A model generated the notes under the pieces. The model was given only the letters and a program-made list of their open reading frames with translations. It made no database searches and was not told the origin of the DNA. Positions 32,652 through 42,100 of a stretch of DNA of 64,000 bases are shown here, one piece after another. Position 1 is the first letter of the stretch. Each line of letters opens with the position of its first letter. A program made the position numbers and the translations under genes. This DNA comes from CAIODY01 sp046051225. GTDB taxonomy: Bacteria > Bacteroidota > Bacteroidia > Chitinophagales > CAIODY01. The DNA is taken from the NCBI GenBank assembly GCA_046051225.1, contig JBJOOR010000002.1:186001-250000 (forward strand), in the 5' to 3' direction.

Positions 32652-35132
32652 TTAAAATTCAACTTGCAAACTACCTCTAATTCCTAAAGGTTGTGCGTAA
32701 GGGAATTGTGTTTTGTCTAAATAGTTTAATCGCCAAATAAAATCTAAACGAAATACTTTAAAAATATTTTCTATTCCTGTGCTCAATTCCATGTATGGTT
32801 CTTTGTTTGGAATATTAAAATATTTATTGGTGTAATATCCATTCATGGTTTTATTTTGTTCGCTCATATTCCCCCAAAAACCTTTGCCACCAACAAATGT
32901 ACGCCACTTTAATTTTTTGATAAGTGGAATATAATTTAATGGAAAACCACCAAAATATTCATACAAACTTGCACTGATATATTGGTCGGTTACAAATTCA
33001 TATCTAGCTGCATTATTATACGAATACTTATTGTAATAATAAGTATCGTTGCCTGGCATTACAGCTAGCATAATCATAGGCAAATTTCCAAACACTTTTT
33101 CGGCTGCTACTGAATAATAAAAACTACCAATAGTTCCTGTGCTTTTTTCACCATCAATTTGCAATCTTATTTTACTATAACTAAATTGACTATTTAAAAT
33201 TCCTTTAATGCCTTGCTTTAATTCTAAAGTTGCAATAGGATAATCGCTACCAATACTAGAACGTAAAAAATCGCCAGCTACAAATTTTTCATGGTATGCA
33301 AATCTGCTACGAAGGCTAATTTCAGTGATTTTATAATGTGGGTCGGTTTGCAAATCAACTCCATTAGTGGTATAAAAATCATTTTTAAAAAATGGATGTA
33401 ATGAACTTTGTTTAATTGTAATTCGTTCGCCAAATCCACTTTTCCACTCTTTATTATAAGATATTTTTACCTCTTCATTGCCTGTTAGTTTTGAATAAGT
33501 TGGAACTCGTCTTACCATTGAGCTAAACAAATTATTTTCGCCTAATTGGTCATCAGTAAGATTATAGGTAACAACATCGTTCAGATACCGAAGCTTCAAT
33601 TCTTGCCTTGGCAATTTTTTAAATATATACCAAGTGCTTAAATCGTATTTTATTTTTTTATCGCCAATGCCATAAGCAAATTGTGCATCGGCCCACATTT
33701 TTTTACTTACCAATTCGCTATTGGCTATACCAAACCCTATCCGTGAACCTTCTACATGATTAATAGCAAATACATTATAGTATGGTCCAAATGAAAAATA
33801 TCCTTTAGTATAATATCCTGTTGATAGGGTTGTAAAGGCTTGTTGGTAATGGCGAAATGCTGGTACTTGCTGAATAGTATCTACCATTTTATAAATATTC
33901 CGTTCGTTTTTGCTTAATGAATCGTAGCGATTATTTAGCCAAAAATCTGCTGGTTTTGCAGTTGCTCCTTGTAATACTACTAAATCTTGATGGTCGGCAA
34001 ATGCAGTGTCAATCATGGGTTGATTAACTTTAATGTTTCTATATTGCGTAGTTTTTCTACCAATTACACCTGGTTTTTCTTTTCCTGCGGCAATAAAACT
34101 TACAATAAATTTATCTTTATTCATCATCCATAAGGTATCATTTAGGGGGATATAATTTTGAAAAACAGAAATCCGTTTTATGAAATTAATATTGGCTCCA
34201 TCGGCTATCGTCATACTTATTTGTTTGATTGCCCAAGTGGTATCATTTACCCACAAGTCGCCAATGAAGGTATTTTCGCCTGTTCGTTTGGGTTGAAATG
34301 ATAGTTTAAAACATTTGCGGCTATCAATAAATGCGGTGTCAGTAATTTTATAATTATAATAAAACAAACCTCCGTTTGCAATTGGGCTAATGAAATATAC
34401 ACCCATCAACAATACTCGGTTATCATACAAATTAATATCTTGATACATGGTGCCTAAAAATTGCGATAAGTTTTCGCTACTGCCACCAGCCATTTTAGAA
34501 GCCTTAATTACTTCTTTATGGTTTCTTGGTGATTTTCGATAATAATAATCGCTCATTGATTCGGTTAAATACATTGGCAAAAAAGGCTTCTCTTCGGATG
34601 TGCTATCCATAAATTTATAAACAAAAGCAAATGGCTTCAACAATTTATTATTGCGCATTTTATCGCTTATTTTATCAATATCTAGTTCTAACTTATTGTA
34701 TACTTCGTATTGATAGGAGCCTAATTTATTTTTATCATTTTTATGCTTGTGTAGTTGAATTCGCTTAAACATAGTTACAGCAGGGTCTTGCCCTAAATGA
34801 ATGGTAACTGTTTTTGCGGTGGTGGCTCTTCTCTCCATTGACACATTTAAAGTTTCGTCATCTAAATGTTTAATAGCCATTTTTACTTTTGTGTAGCCAA
34901 TGCTAGTAAAAACAATGGTATCGCATTTTTCAGAATAGGTAATTTTAAAATTGCCGTTTATATCGGCAGTGGCTCCGTTTGTAGTGCCTTGTAGGTATAT
35001 TGTGCAAAAGCTAAGTGGTTCTTCGCTATGGGCATCCATCACTTTTCCTTTAATCACTTTGTACTGCGCAAAAGAAATAAAATGGATAAACAACATTAAA
35101 CTAAATACAGGAAGGATTTTTTTTATCATCAT
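32652..35132 (-). CDS. DUF5686 outer-membrane protein with carboxypeptidase-regulatory-like domain
   Basis: An 826-residue protein. It has a signal peptide (MMIKKILPVFSLMLFIHFISFA) and a CarboxypepD_reg-like beta-sandwich at about 24-105 (KGKVMDAHSEEPLSFCTIYL, GNFKITYSEKCDTIVF). The long DUF5686 region has many alternating hydrophobic strands (FYYNYKITDTAFIDSRKCF, GDLWVNDTTWAIKQISM) and ends GIRGSLQVEF with a terminal aromatic residue, consistent with an outer-membrane beta-barrel. The domain pair resembles the N-terminus of SusC/TonB receptors but no plug is seen. Function unknown. The ATG at 35132 starts the signal peptide. Confidence 0.87.
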   Translation of the reverse strand: MMIKKILPVFSLMLFIHFISFAQYKVIKGKVMDAHSEEPLSFCTIYLQGTTNGATADINGNFKITYSEKCDTIVFTSIGYTKVKMAIKHLDDETLNVSMERRATTAKTVTIHLGQDPAVTMFKRIQLHKHKNDKNKLGSYQYEVYNKLELDIDKISDKMRNNKLLKPFAFVYKFMDSTSEEKPFLPMYLTESMSDYYYRKSPRNHKEVIKASKMAGGSSENLSQFLGTMYQDINLYDNRVLLMGVYFISPIANGGLFYYNYKITDTAFIDSRKCFKLSFQPKRTGENTFIGDLWVNDTTWAIKQISMTIADGANINFIKRISVFQNYIPLNDTLWMMNKDKFIVSFIAAGKEKPGVIGRKTTQYRNIKVNQPMIDTAFADHQDLVVLQGATAKPADFWLNNRYDSLSKNERNIYKMVDTIQQVPAFRHYQQAFTTLSTGYYTKGYFSFGPYYNVFAINHVEGSRIGFGIANSELVSKKMWADAQFAYGIGDKKIKYDLSTWYIFKKLPRQELKLRYLNDVVTYNLTDDQLGENNLFSSMVRRVPTYSKLTGNEEVKISYNKEWKSGFGERITIKQSSLHPFFKNDFYTTNGVDLQTDPHYKITEISLRSRFAYHEKFVAGDFLRSSIGSDYPIATLELKQGIKGILNSQFSYSKIRLQIDGEKSTGTIGSFYYSVAAEKVFGNLPMIMLAVMPGNDTYYYNKYSYNNAARYEFVTDQYISASLYEYFGGFPLNYIPLIKKLKWRTFVGGKGFWGNMSEQNKTMNGYYTNKYFNIPNKEPYMELSTGIENIFKVFRLDFIWRLNYLDKTQFPYAQPLGIRGSLQVEF

Positions 35133-35201
35133 TTCATAAAAGTAAAATAAAATGAAATGATACAATTATATTTTTCATAAAAAAATTTATAGAATTTATT
35201 G

Positions 35202-35924
35202 CTATACCAATAGTCGTTTATACATGGCTATAGTATTTTTAATACCAAAATATAATGCATCTGAAATAATAGCATGACCAATTGAAACTTCATGCAATGG
35301 CTTTACATGCTGTTTGAAAAATTCAAGATTTTCTAAACTTAAATCATGACCAGCATTTACACCCAAGCCAAGCTCAGCAGCTTTTGTAGCGCAATCGACA
35401 TAAGGGTTTACTAATTCGTTTTTATTTGATGAAGTAGAGTAGTAATGTGCAAAATCGCCAGTGTAAATTTCTATTCTATCAGCACCAACTTTTTGGGCTG
35501 CTTCTACTTGTTTTACAACAGGATTAATAAAAATAGAAACTCTTGTACCTGTTTGTTTTAATCGAATAATTAATTGTGATAAATAGTCAAAATGAGTTTC
35601 AATATCCCAACCTTCGCTACTAGTAATTACATGTTCAGCATCGGGTACTAATGTGGTTTGATGTGGTTTTACAGCTTCAATTAATTGAATAAACTTTTCG
35701 TTAGGGTTGCCTTCAATATTTAATTCGGTAGTTACATTTTTTTTTAATTCATATACATCCGCAAATCGTATATGGCGCTCATCTGGTCGTGGATGAACCG
35801 TAATGCCTTCAGCACCATACATTTCGCAATCTTTTGCAAACTGAATTACATCAGGCATATTGCCACCACGAGCATTGCGCAGCGTAGCTACTTTATTAAT
35901 ATTTACTGAAAGTTTTGTTGACAA
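35202..35924 (-). CDS. pdxJ: Pyridoxine 5'-phosphate synthase PdxJ
   Basis: A 240-residue TIM-barrel enzyme that condenses 1-deoxyxylulose 5-phosphate with aminoacetone 3-phosphate to make vitamin B6. Signatures: LSVNINKVATLRNARGGN at the N-terminus, AEGITVHPRPDERHI, VPDAEHVITSSEGW, and GHDLSLENL and EVSIGHAIISDALYFG near the end. The start is TTG at 35924: an in-frame TGA lies just upstream and no ATG occurs before the conserved opening. It starts eight bases after the stop of a lipoprotein gene, so translation may be coupled. Confidence 0.95.
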   Translation of the reverse strand: MSTKLSVNINKVATLRNARGGNMPDVIQFAKDCEMYGAEGITVHPRPDERHIRFADVYELKKNVTTELNIEGNPNEKFIQLIEAVKPHQTTLVPDAEHVITSSEGWDIETHFDYLSQLIIRLKQTGTRVSIFINPVVKQVEAAQKVGADRIEIYTGDFAHYYSTSSNKNELVNPYVDCATKAAELGLGVNAGHDLSLENLEFFKQHVKPLHEVSIGHAIISDALYFGIKNTIAMYKRLLV

Positions 35925-35932
35925 ACCTCAAA

Positions 35933-37102
35933 TTATTTTTTAACACAAAACAACATATTGCTTTCGTTTAAGCGCCATTTATAGCCCGTTCCGAAAGGAA
36001 TTGACTTAATAGTAGCTGCATCTTTTTGATATACAGCTAATCTATCTTTTTCATGGATGTATGGAAAATCGCTAGTTGGTCCAGTATATTTTCCATAATA
36101 AGTTAAATTCCATTTTCCATCATTTACAGCTTTTAATGGCAAGCCACTATCATCCATTAATATCACCGAACTTTTATCTACCACAATACTTTTCATGGTG
36201 CTAAAAGTTGGTGTATGCAATAAATATGAAGCCGCTTTAATAAATGTGTTGGCATCACTAAAATTCTTTTTTACAAAATTTACATATCCTGTGTTGCCTG
36301 CTGCAATAGCTTTATCTTCTACATCGCCGCTATAATAGTACATGGTTGAAGGCTTGTTAGTAGCTGGGTTAACAAATGTAATTTTTACACCACGAGTATA
36401 ATTTTTATTCTCTTCGTTTTTCATGGCAGATGAAATAATATGTTCAACACCATCTTTATCTAAACCAATAAATTGCTGGTCGATAATTTTGCAATCGGTA
36501 CGAGCCAAGAAAAAATAAATAACAGGCAATACGCCATTAAATTTGGTTGAATAAAAATCTTTGCCCATATAACTGGTAATGAAATATCCACGTTCAATCA
36601 ACGTTTTCAAGCCTGCTTGCATACCTGTTAATCCTTTTGCTAAATCTTTTTCAGTTAATTCTTGAGGATGAATTTCGCTACCTACTAATTCTAACCCTGC
36701 CAATACATATTTATTTCCATTAGGATAAATTTCATAAATATTCAACCAATCTGGACCACTAAATGGATAAAAAACATTTTTTTCTTGGTGGCGATATTTA
36801 CCAAATTCAGCATCATACCATTTTGCCATCACATCTAATCTATTAGTTTTATAATTGCCCCAAATGCTATCCACTTTATGACTGTATGATACCCAAGCTT
36901 TTTTTTGTTCGCAACCTTCATATCCATTTTTTTCTAATTGCGATAAGCCTGCAATGTATCGTGCCGCTTCATTGTACTGATTATCATGAAATACATAAGC
37001 TGTATCTTTTTTAACAACTGTTGAATCGGTTTTGGGTGCTTGATTGCACGAAATAGTTGCTGTAAAAAGTGCGGCAGCAATAAGATGGAACATTGGTTTC
37101 AT
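35933..37102 (-). CDS. Hypothetical lipoprotein
   Basis: A 389-residue protein with a lipoprotein signal (MKPMFHLIAAALFTATISC), then a linker and one large soluble domain. Recognisable stretches are NEAARYIAGLSQLEK, NVFYPFSGPDWLNIYEIYP, GVLPVIYFFLARTDCKI, MYYYSGDVEDKAI and DFPYIHEKDRLAVYQKDA. It resembles conserved Bacteroidota hypothetical proteins but I can name no family. It should be anchored to the envelope. pdxJ follows after eight bases on the same strand, although no B6-related role is evident. Confidence 0.75.
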   Translation of the reverse strand: MKPMFHLIAAALFTATISCNQAPKTDSTVVKKDTAYVFHDNQYNEAARYIAGLSQLEKNGYEGCEQKKAWVSYSHKVDSIWGNYKTNRLDVMAKWYDAEFGKYRHQEKNVFYPFSGPDWLNIYEIYPNGNKYVLAGLELVGSEIHPQELTEKDLAKGLTGMQAGLKTLIERGYFITSYMGKDFYSTKFNGVLPVIYFFLARTDCKIIDQQFIGLDKDGVEHIISSAMKNEENKNYTRGVKITFVNPATNKPSTMYYYSGDVEDKAIAAGNTGYVNFVKKNFSDANTFIKAASYLLHTPTFSTMKSIVVDKSSVILMDDSGLPLKAVNDGKWNLTYYGKYTGPTSDFPYIHEKDRLAVYQKDAATIKSIPFGTGYKWRLNESNMLFCVKK

Positions 37103-37189
37103 TTATTATTAATAATTGTTTTTATAAAATTGATTGCACGAAATTACAATTTGTAACGAGCAAATAAAGAATAAAGAGATCGAATTTTT

Positions 37190-37708
37190 TTATACTGTTT
37201 TATCGAATAAAGCTTTTAATGCATGAGCTTCATCCACTTTAATTTTTCCTGCTAATACCAATCTAACTTCTCTTCTTCGCATAGCACTTTCATATAATTT
37301 TTGTTCTTCTTCAGTTTCAGGTATGGCAGGTGATACATCTAATGGCGAACCATTTTCATCTAAAGCTACAAATGTGAAAAAGGCTTCATTACTTTTCACT
37401 TTTTTACCATGTCGCAGTGTTTGAGCATATACCACCATATGCACCTCCATTGAAGTTTTAAAAGCTCTTGTTACTTTGGCTTCAATGGTTATTACACTGC
37501 CCAATTTTATGGGTTGTTGAAAAGATACATTATCTACCGAAGCCGTTACTACTTGCGCATTGGCATGTTTCGAAGCGCTTAAAGCCGAAGCAATATCCAT
37601 CCAATATAATAACCTACCACCCATTAAATTGCCTAACAAATTGCTATCGTTTGGCAAAACCAACTCGGTCATAATAGTTAATGAGTCGATGCATTTTTTT
37701 GATTCCAT
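37190..37708 (-). CDS. Acyl-CoA thioesterase, hotdog fold
   Basis: A 172-residue single-hotdog enzyme of the YciA/BACH type, which hydrolyses acyl-CoA. Visible blocks: ELVLPNDSNLLGNLMGGRLLYWMD (family NxxGxxxGG with the catalytic Asp further on), DNVSFQQPIKLGSVITIEA and HMVVYAQTLRHGKKVKSNEAFFTFVAL. The C-terminal helix (RRREVRLVLAGKIK) fits the family. Preceded by a TATCTTTG promoter box. Confidence 0.9.
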   Translation of the reverse strand: MESKKCIDSLTIMTELVLPNDSNLLGNLMGGRLLYWMDIASALSASKHANAQVVTASVDNVSFQQPIKLGSVITIEAKVTRAFKTSMEVHMVVYAQTLRHGKKVKSNEAFFTFVALDENGSPLDVSPAIPETEEEQKLYESAMRRREVRLVLAGKIKVDEAHALKALFDKTV

Positions 37709-37724
37709 AAAAAAAATTAAGCAT

Positions 37725-37732
37725 CAAAGATA
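37725..37732 (-). promoter_or_regulatory. -7 promoter box TATCTTTG for the thioesterase gene
   Basis: Matches TAnnTTTG on the minus strand, 16 bases before the ATG at 37708. Confidence 0.5.
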
Positions 37733-37828
37733 GCTGTTAAATAATCATTTAAGCAGGTAAAAAGTTAAATGTTATCGAATGATAAATAATAAAAATAATA
37801 TCATTTTTTTTTTGAAACTTGCAGCACA

Positions 37829-38062
37829 ATGAATATACAAAAGGTACTTTTTTTACTAGTAGGAATAGCGATAATAGGTGGCATGGTATTTTTATTTAGG
37901 ATACTTATAAAGCGCTTAGGTAAACTAGGTGGCGATTTTAAAGTATTAGCCGATAATTTCAGAATTTTGTTGCCAATGGCTACTATGCTTATTTTTGCGG
38001 TAATGGTTGCTGTATTGCTATTTACATATCAGGCCATTTGGCACGATTTATTTAATTTTTAA
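37829..38062 (+). CDS. Small two-helix membrane protein
   Basis: The 77-residue product has helices at about 6-25 (VLFLLVGIAIIGGMVFLF) and 48-68 (LPMATMLIFAVMVAVLLFTY), joined by a basic loop with KRLGKLGGDFKVLADNF. No family is recognised. It lies between the thioesterase (divergent) and sucD; sucD has its own promoter, so they need not be linked. Confidence 0.65.
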   Translation: MNIQKVLFLLVGIAIIGGMVFLFRILIKRLGKLGGDFKVLADNFRILLPMATMLIFAVMVAVLLFTYQAIWHDLFNF

Positions 38063-38078
38063 AATTAAAATCTGCTAG

Positions 38079-38108
38079 TTGCAAGCCTCATCATTTTGTA
38101 TAACTTTG
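38079..38108 (+). promoter_or_regulatory. Promoter of sucD
   Basis: TTG (38079-38081), 19 bases, TAACTTTG (38101-38108), one of the best promoter matches in the window; the ATG is 42 bases downstream. Confidence 0.65.
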
Positions 38109-38150
38109 CCAATTAAAATATTTTCAAAAAAATAAAATCATAAAACTTAC

Positions 38151-39023
38151 ATGGCTGTTTTAGTAAATAAAAATTCAAAAGTTATTGTTCAAGGATTTAC
38201 TGGTAAAGAAGGAAGTTTTCATGCAGAGCAAATGATTGCTTATGGAACTCAAGTAGTTGGTGGAGTTACACCTGGTAAGGGTGGTACTATGCATTTAGAT
38301 AAACCTGTGTTTAACACCGTAGCCGATGCTGTAAAAGGTGCAGGCGCTAATGTATCAATCATATTTGTTCCGCCAGCTTTTGCTGCCGATGGTATTATGG
38401 AAGCGGCTGATGCAGGCATTGAGTTAATAGTTTGTATTACCGAAGGTATACCCGTACAAGACATGGTAAAAGCCAAAAATTATTTAATAGGTAAAAAAGC
38501 AAGATTGATAGGTCCAAACTGCCCAGGAGTAATAACTACAGATGAAGCTAAAGTGGGCATCATGCCAGGCTTTATTTTCAAAAAAGGAAACATTGGTATT
38601 GTTTCAAAAAGTGGTACATTAACCTATGAAGCTGCCGACCAAGTAGCAAAGGCTGGGCTTGGCGTTACTACTGCTATTGGTATTGGTGGCGACCCAATCA
38701 TTGGCACAACCACAAAAGAGGCGGTTGAATTATTGATGAACGACCCCGAAACAAAAGGTATTATCATGATTGGCGAAATTGGCGGCGGCATGGAAGCCGA
38801 AGCTGCAAGATGGATTAAAGCAAATGGCACAAAGCCTGTAGTTGGGTTTATTGCTGGACAAACAGCACCTCCTGGCAGAAGAATGGGGCATGCTGGCGCA
38901 ATCGTTGGTGGCGCTGATGATACAGCTGCTGCTAAAATGAAAATTATGAGAGAATGTGGGATCACTGTGGTAGATAGCCCTGCCGACATTGGTAAAACAA
39001 TGGCAAAGATATTAGGCAAATAA
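38151..39023 (+). CDS. sucD: Succinate-CoA ligase subunit alpha
   Basis: The 290-residue subunit binds CoA and carries the phosphohistidine in the TCA-cycle step that makes ATP or GTP from succinyl-CoA. Signatures: VQGFTGKEGSFHAEQMIAYG (CoA-binding Rossmann domain), RLIGPNCPGVI, GIVSKSGTLTYEAADQV and GHAGAIVGG with the phosphorylated His near 246. Length is normal. The beta subunit gene sucC is not adjacent, which is common in this phylum. A very strong terminator follows. Confidence 0.97.
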   Translation: MAVLVNKNSKVIVQGFTGKEGSFHAEQMIAYGTQVVGGVTPGKGGTMHLDKPVFNTVADAVKGAGANVSIIFVPPAFAADGIMEAADAGIELIVCITEGIPVQDMVKAKNYLIGKKARLIGPNCPGVITTDEAKVGIMPGFIFKKGNIGIVSKSGTLTYEAADQVAKAGLGVTTAIGIGGDPIIGTTTKEAVELLMNDPETKGIIMIGEIGGGMEAEAARWIKANGTKPVVGFIAGQTAPPGRRMGHAGAIVGGADDTAAAKMKIMRECGITVVDSPADIGKTMAKILGK

Positions 39024-39038
39024 ATTTTATCTAAAAAG

Positions 39039-39084
39039 CACAATAAAAAAGAGCAACCATTAATGGTTGCTCTTTTTTATTGTG
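39039..39084. terminator. 46-nt perfect palindrome, bidirectional terminator
   Basis: The arm CACAATAAAAAAGAGCAACC plus CAT is mirrored exactly through ATGGTTGCTC TTTTTTATTGTG, with TA at the centre. The A6/T6 tracts serve sucD and the convergent giant gene. Confidence 0.92.
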
Positions 39085-39125
39085 TTGACTTTTGCAAACT
39101 ATATGATAAACAGTTCTTTAATTGT

Positions 39126-42100
39126 TTATTGCTTTTGTAATACAGCTGTGTGGGTGTTTATTCCATCATTAAGCTTTAGCAAATAAATACCTTGCGACAA
39201 ATCGCTTAAACCATTAATAATAATGGTGCTTTCGCCTTTATCTATAGTTACCATATTTGTTAATACAATAGTTCCTTTGCTATCGTATAATTCGTAAGTA
39301 AGATTAGCTGCATTTTGTATAGCTACTTTTACTTTAATTGATTCTATAAATGGATTAGGATATACACCATCAATATTCATGGCAGTAAATGATTTACTAA
39401 TACTGATTGATTTGATTGGTGAATAAGTATAAGAGCCATCGGCATCTACTTGACGCAAGCGATAATAAATAACATTTACATTTAATGATGAGACATTTTT
39501 ATCTGTAAAATTATAAGTAATAAAGTTGTTTGATGTGCCAGCAGCATTTACTGCACCTGCGTTATCAAATAATATTCCATCGATACTACGTTCAATAATA
39601 AACGATTGGGTATTTCTTTCGCTTGCTGTTACCCATTTTAATTCAGCATTATTATTTTTTAATACTACATTAAATTCGGCTAATTCAACAGGTAATACAT
39701 CACCATTGCTATTAAACCCAGCACCAAATTGTGAGAAACTTGTTAAGCCGCTTAATTTAGCTGTAATAGTGGTTGATGAGCCTGCTGTACCTTGTTGTGT
39801 GGTATTATCTAAGCTGCCGCCTGCCAAACTCCAAGCGCCTGTGCAACTGCTACTACGTTTAATAATGGTATAGCATTTAGGTGCTAATGCATTTGATGTA
39901 ACACCGTTGTTGTGTCCATTAAATGTCATGGTGGCATCATAAGTAATAGTAGGTGTTGTTACCAATGTTTTTGAAGCATCATACGGTTCAACAATATAAT
40001 AGCCTAAGTTAAGCATATTATCTACCAAAGTAGGAATGCCGCCATTGGTAGGGGTTACTGTAAAATTAGGTGCATTACCAGCAAACGGACATGAAGGATT
40101 AAACTCGGTAAAGTTTGCTAATAAATTATCTACATTTGCATTACTAGTGATATTGATTTTTGCAATTTCATATTTACCAGCATCTGTACCTAATGGAAAT
40201 TCGTAAGCAGCCATTGTTGTTGTAGAAACACGGCGGCGCAAATTACCAACCACAAATGAATTAGATGACGATGAATGCATGGCGCTATAACCAGTAATGG
40301 CTGCAGCATCATCATTTTGCACAAATACTTCACTACCATTTGTATTTAATTTACCAGATGTTAATGTAAGTGTAGAATTAAGATTCAAGTTAGTTGCATT
40401 TGCCCCACTTCCTAATATTACACCAGATGATGCACCTGTAGAAGAATTATTAATTACTAAATTATCAAATGCTTCAGTACCACCACCATTTATTTGAATG
40501 GTTTGTGGTGCAGCGCCAGCAAATATTACAGGGCTTCCGTTTTCGATAAATGAGGCAGATGCGTCATGTATCCAATTGCCTGCTACATTAATATTAGCAC
40601 CCGATAAAGCAGATAATTCTAATGTGCCATATAAATTAGTTGCCCCACCTATTGTAAATGCAGCTGTCATTTGGTCGGTAGCAGTATTCATATTTAACTT
40701 CGAACCTGCATTAATGGTTAAATCGCCTGCTAAGCTTCTTGCCACAGTGGGTGAGCCATTACTTACATTTACAGTAGTGTTATTACTAATTTGCACATGG
40801 TGAGGATAGCCAGCGCCTGTAGTAGCATTCCATTCATTACTACGACTAATTGTACCACCTTGGTTATATCTTAATTTAGAACCTACAGCATACAATGGCG
40901 GATTGGTAGTAATAGATGCACCATTATTCATTATCATGGTATCATTAATAGTAGATGCCGAACCAAAATCAACTGAACCATTTAAAGTTATTTTAGGATA
41001 AAAACTTACCGAACCACTTACAGTATTACTGCCAGCAAAATTTAAATTACTAAATAAAGTATTAGCAAAATTACCTGCTGTGGCAGTAATAACGCCGCTT
41101 GTAGGCATATTAACTGTGTGTGCATTCAAATCAAAATTGCCACTGGTAAGGTTTAAATTGGTAGGAGTAACTGATGTATTGGTTAAAGAAACCGCACCAC
41201 CCGAAAGTGTATTAGCAATAGTTAATGTATTAACTGTAGTAGGTAGTAAACTGCCTGTAACTTGGTTTACAACACCATTATAAGAATAATTAGCCGTGGT
41301 AGGCAATGTTCTAGCAGCAGAATAAGTTTGAATATTTCCATCAATACCAGTTGCCGAACCAGATTCTAAAGTAGCGCCTGCTTGAACAGTGAAGGTGGCT
41401 TTATTGCTCGATGCATCTTCGTCAATAATTGATGTACCACATGATAAAGTAGCGTTTGATTTTACTGTAATTACATTATTAGTTGCCGTAGTAGTTGATG
41501 ATAGAATAAAATCATTAGCCAATACTAGTTTGTTGGTACTTGTACCATTACCAATATTTACATTAAATACTGAAAGATGATTACCGATTACATAATTATT
41601 GCTTGATGTAAATGTTTGTGTGCCCGATGATTTAATAAAATTCATTTCGGCAGGTGTACCATTTGTTTTTGTAATAGCACCACTACCACTGATAGTTACA
41701 TCGCCTTTTAAATTTAACGTTGATTTTGTAGCAAGATGAGTATCAGTTCCACCCATATCCAATGTGCCGTTACTAATGGTTAAATTACCATTAATGGTTA
41801 AAACGCTTGAACCAGTACCCGTAGAGCCTGAATTGATAATAGCTACCCAAGCATTAGTATTAATATACATATTGCCAGCCACAGTTAATGTAGTGCTTAC
41901 TGAATTTGTCATTAATCTTAAATCATAACCGTTGGTAGTTGTAACGGTAAAATCGCCATTTATGGTGGTTAAGTTTCCGCCTAAATTACAGGCAGCTGCT
42001 TGCGAAGCACAATTCCATTTAAAATTATAAAATGCTTGTCCTAAATTTGTTGGTGCTGATGTACCAGCAACTTTTATTTCGCAGGTAGAACCTGTGTTCC

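Noticed and set aside
38624..39043. 139-codon minus-strand frame opposite sucD
   Set aside because: Antisense shadow of a well-conserved gene; the Ala/Pro/Ile-rich product matches no family.
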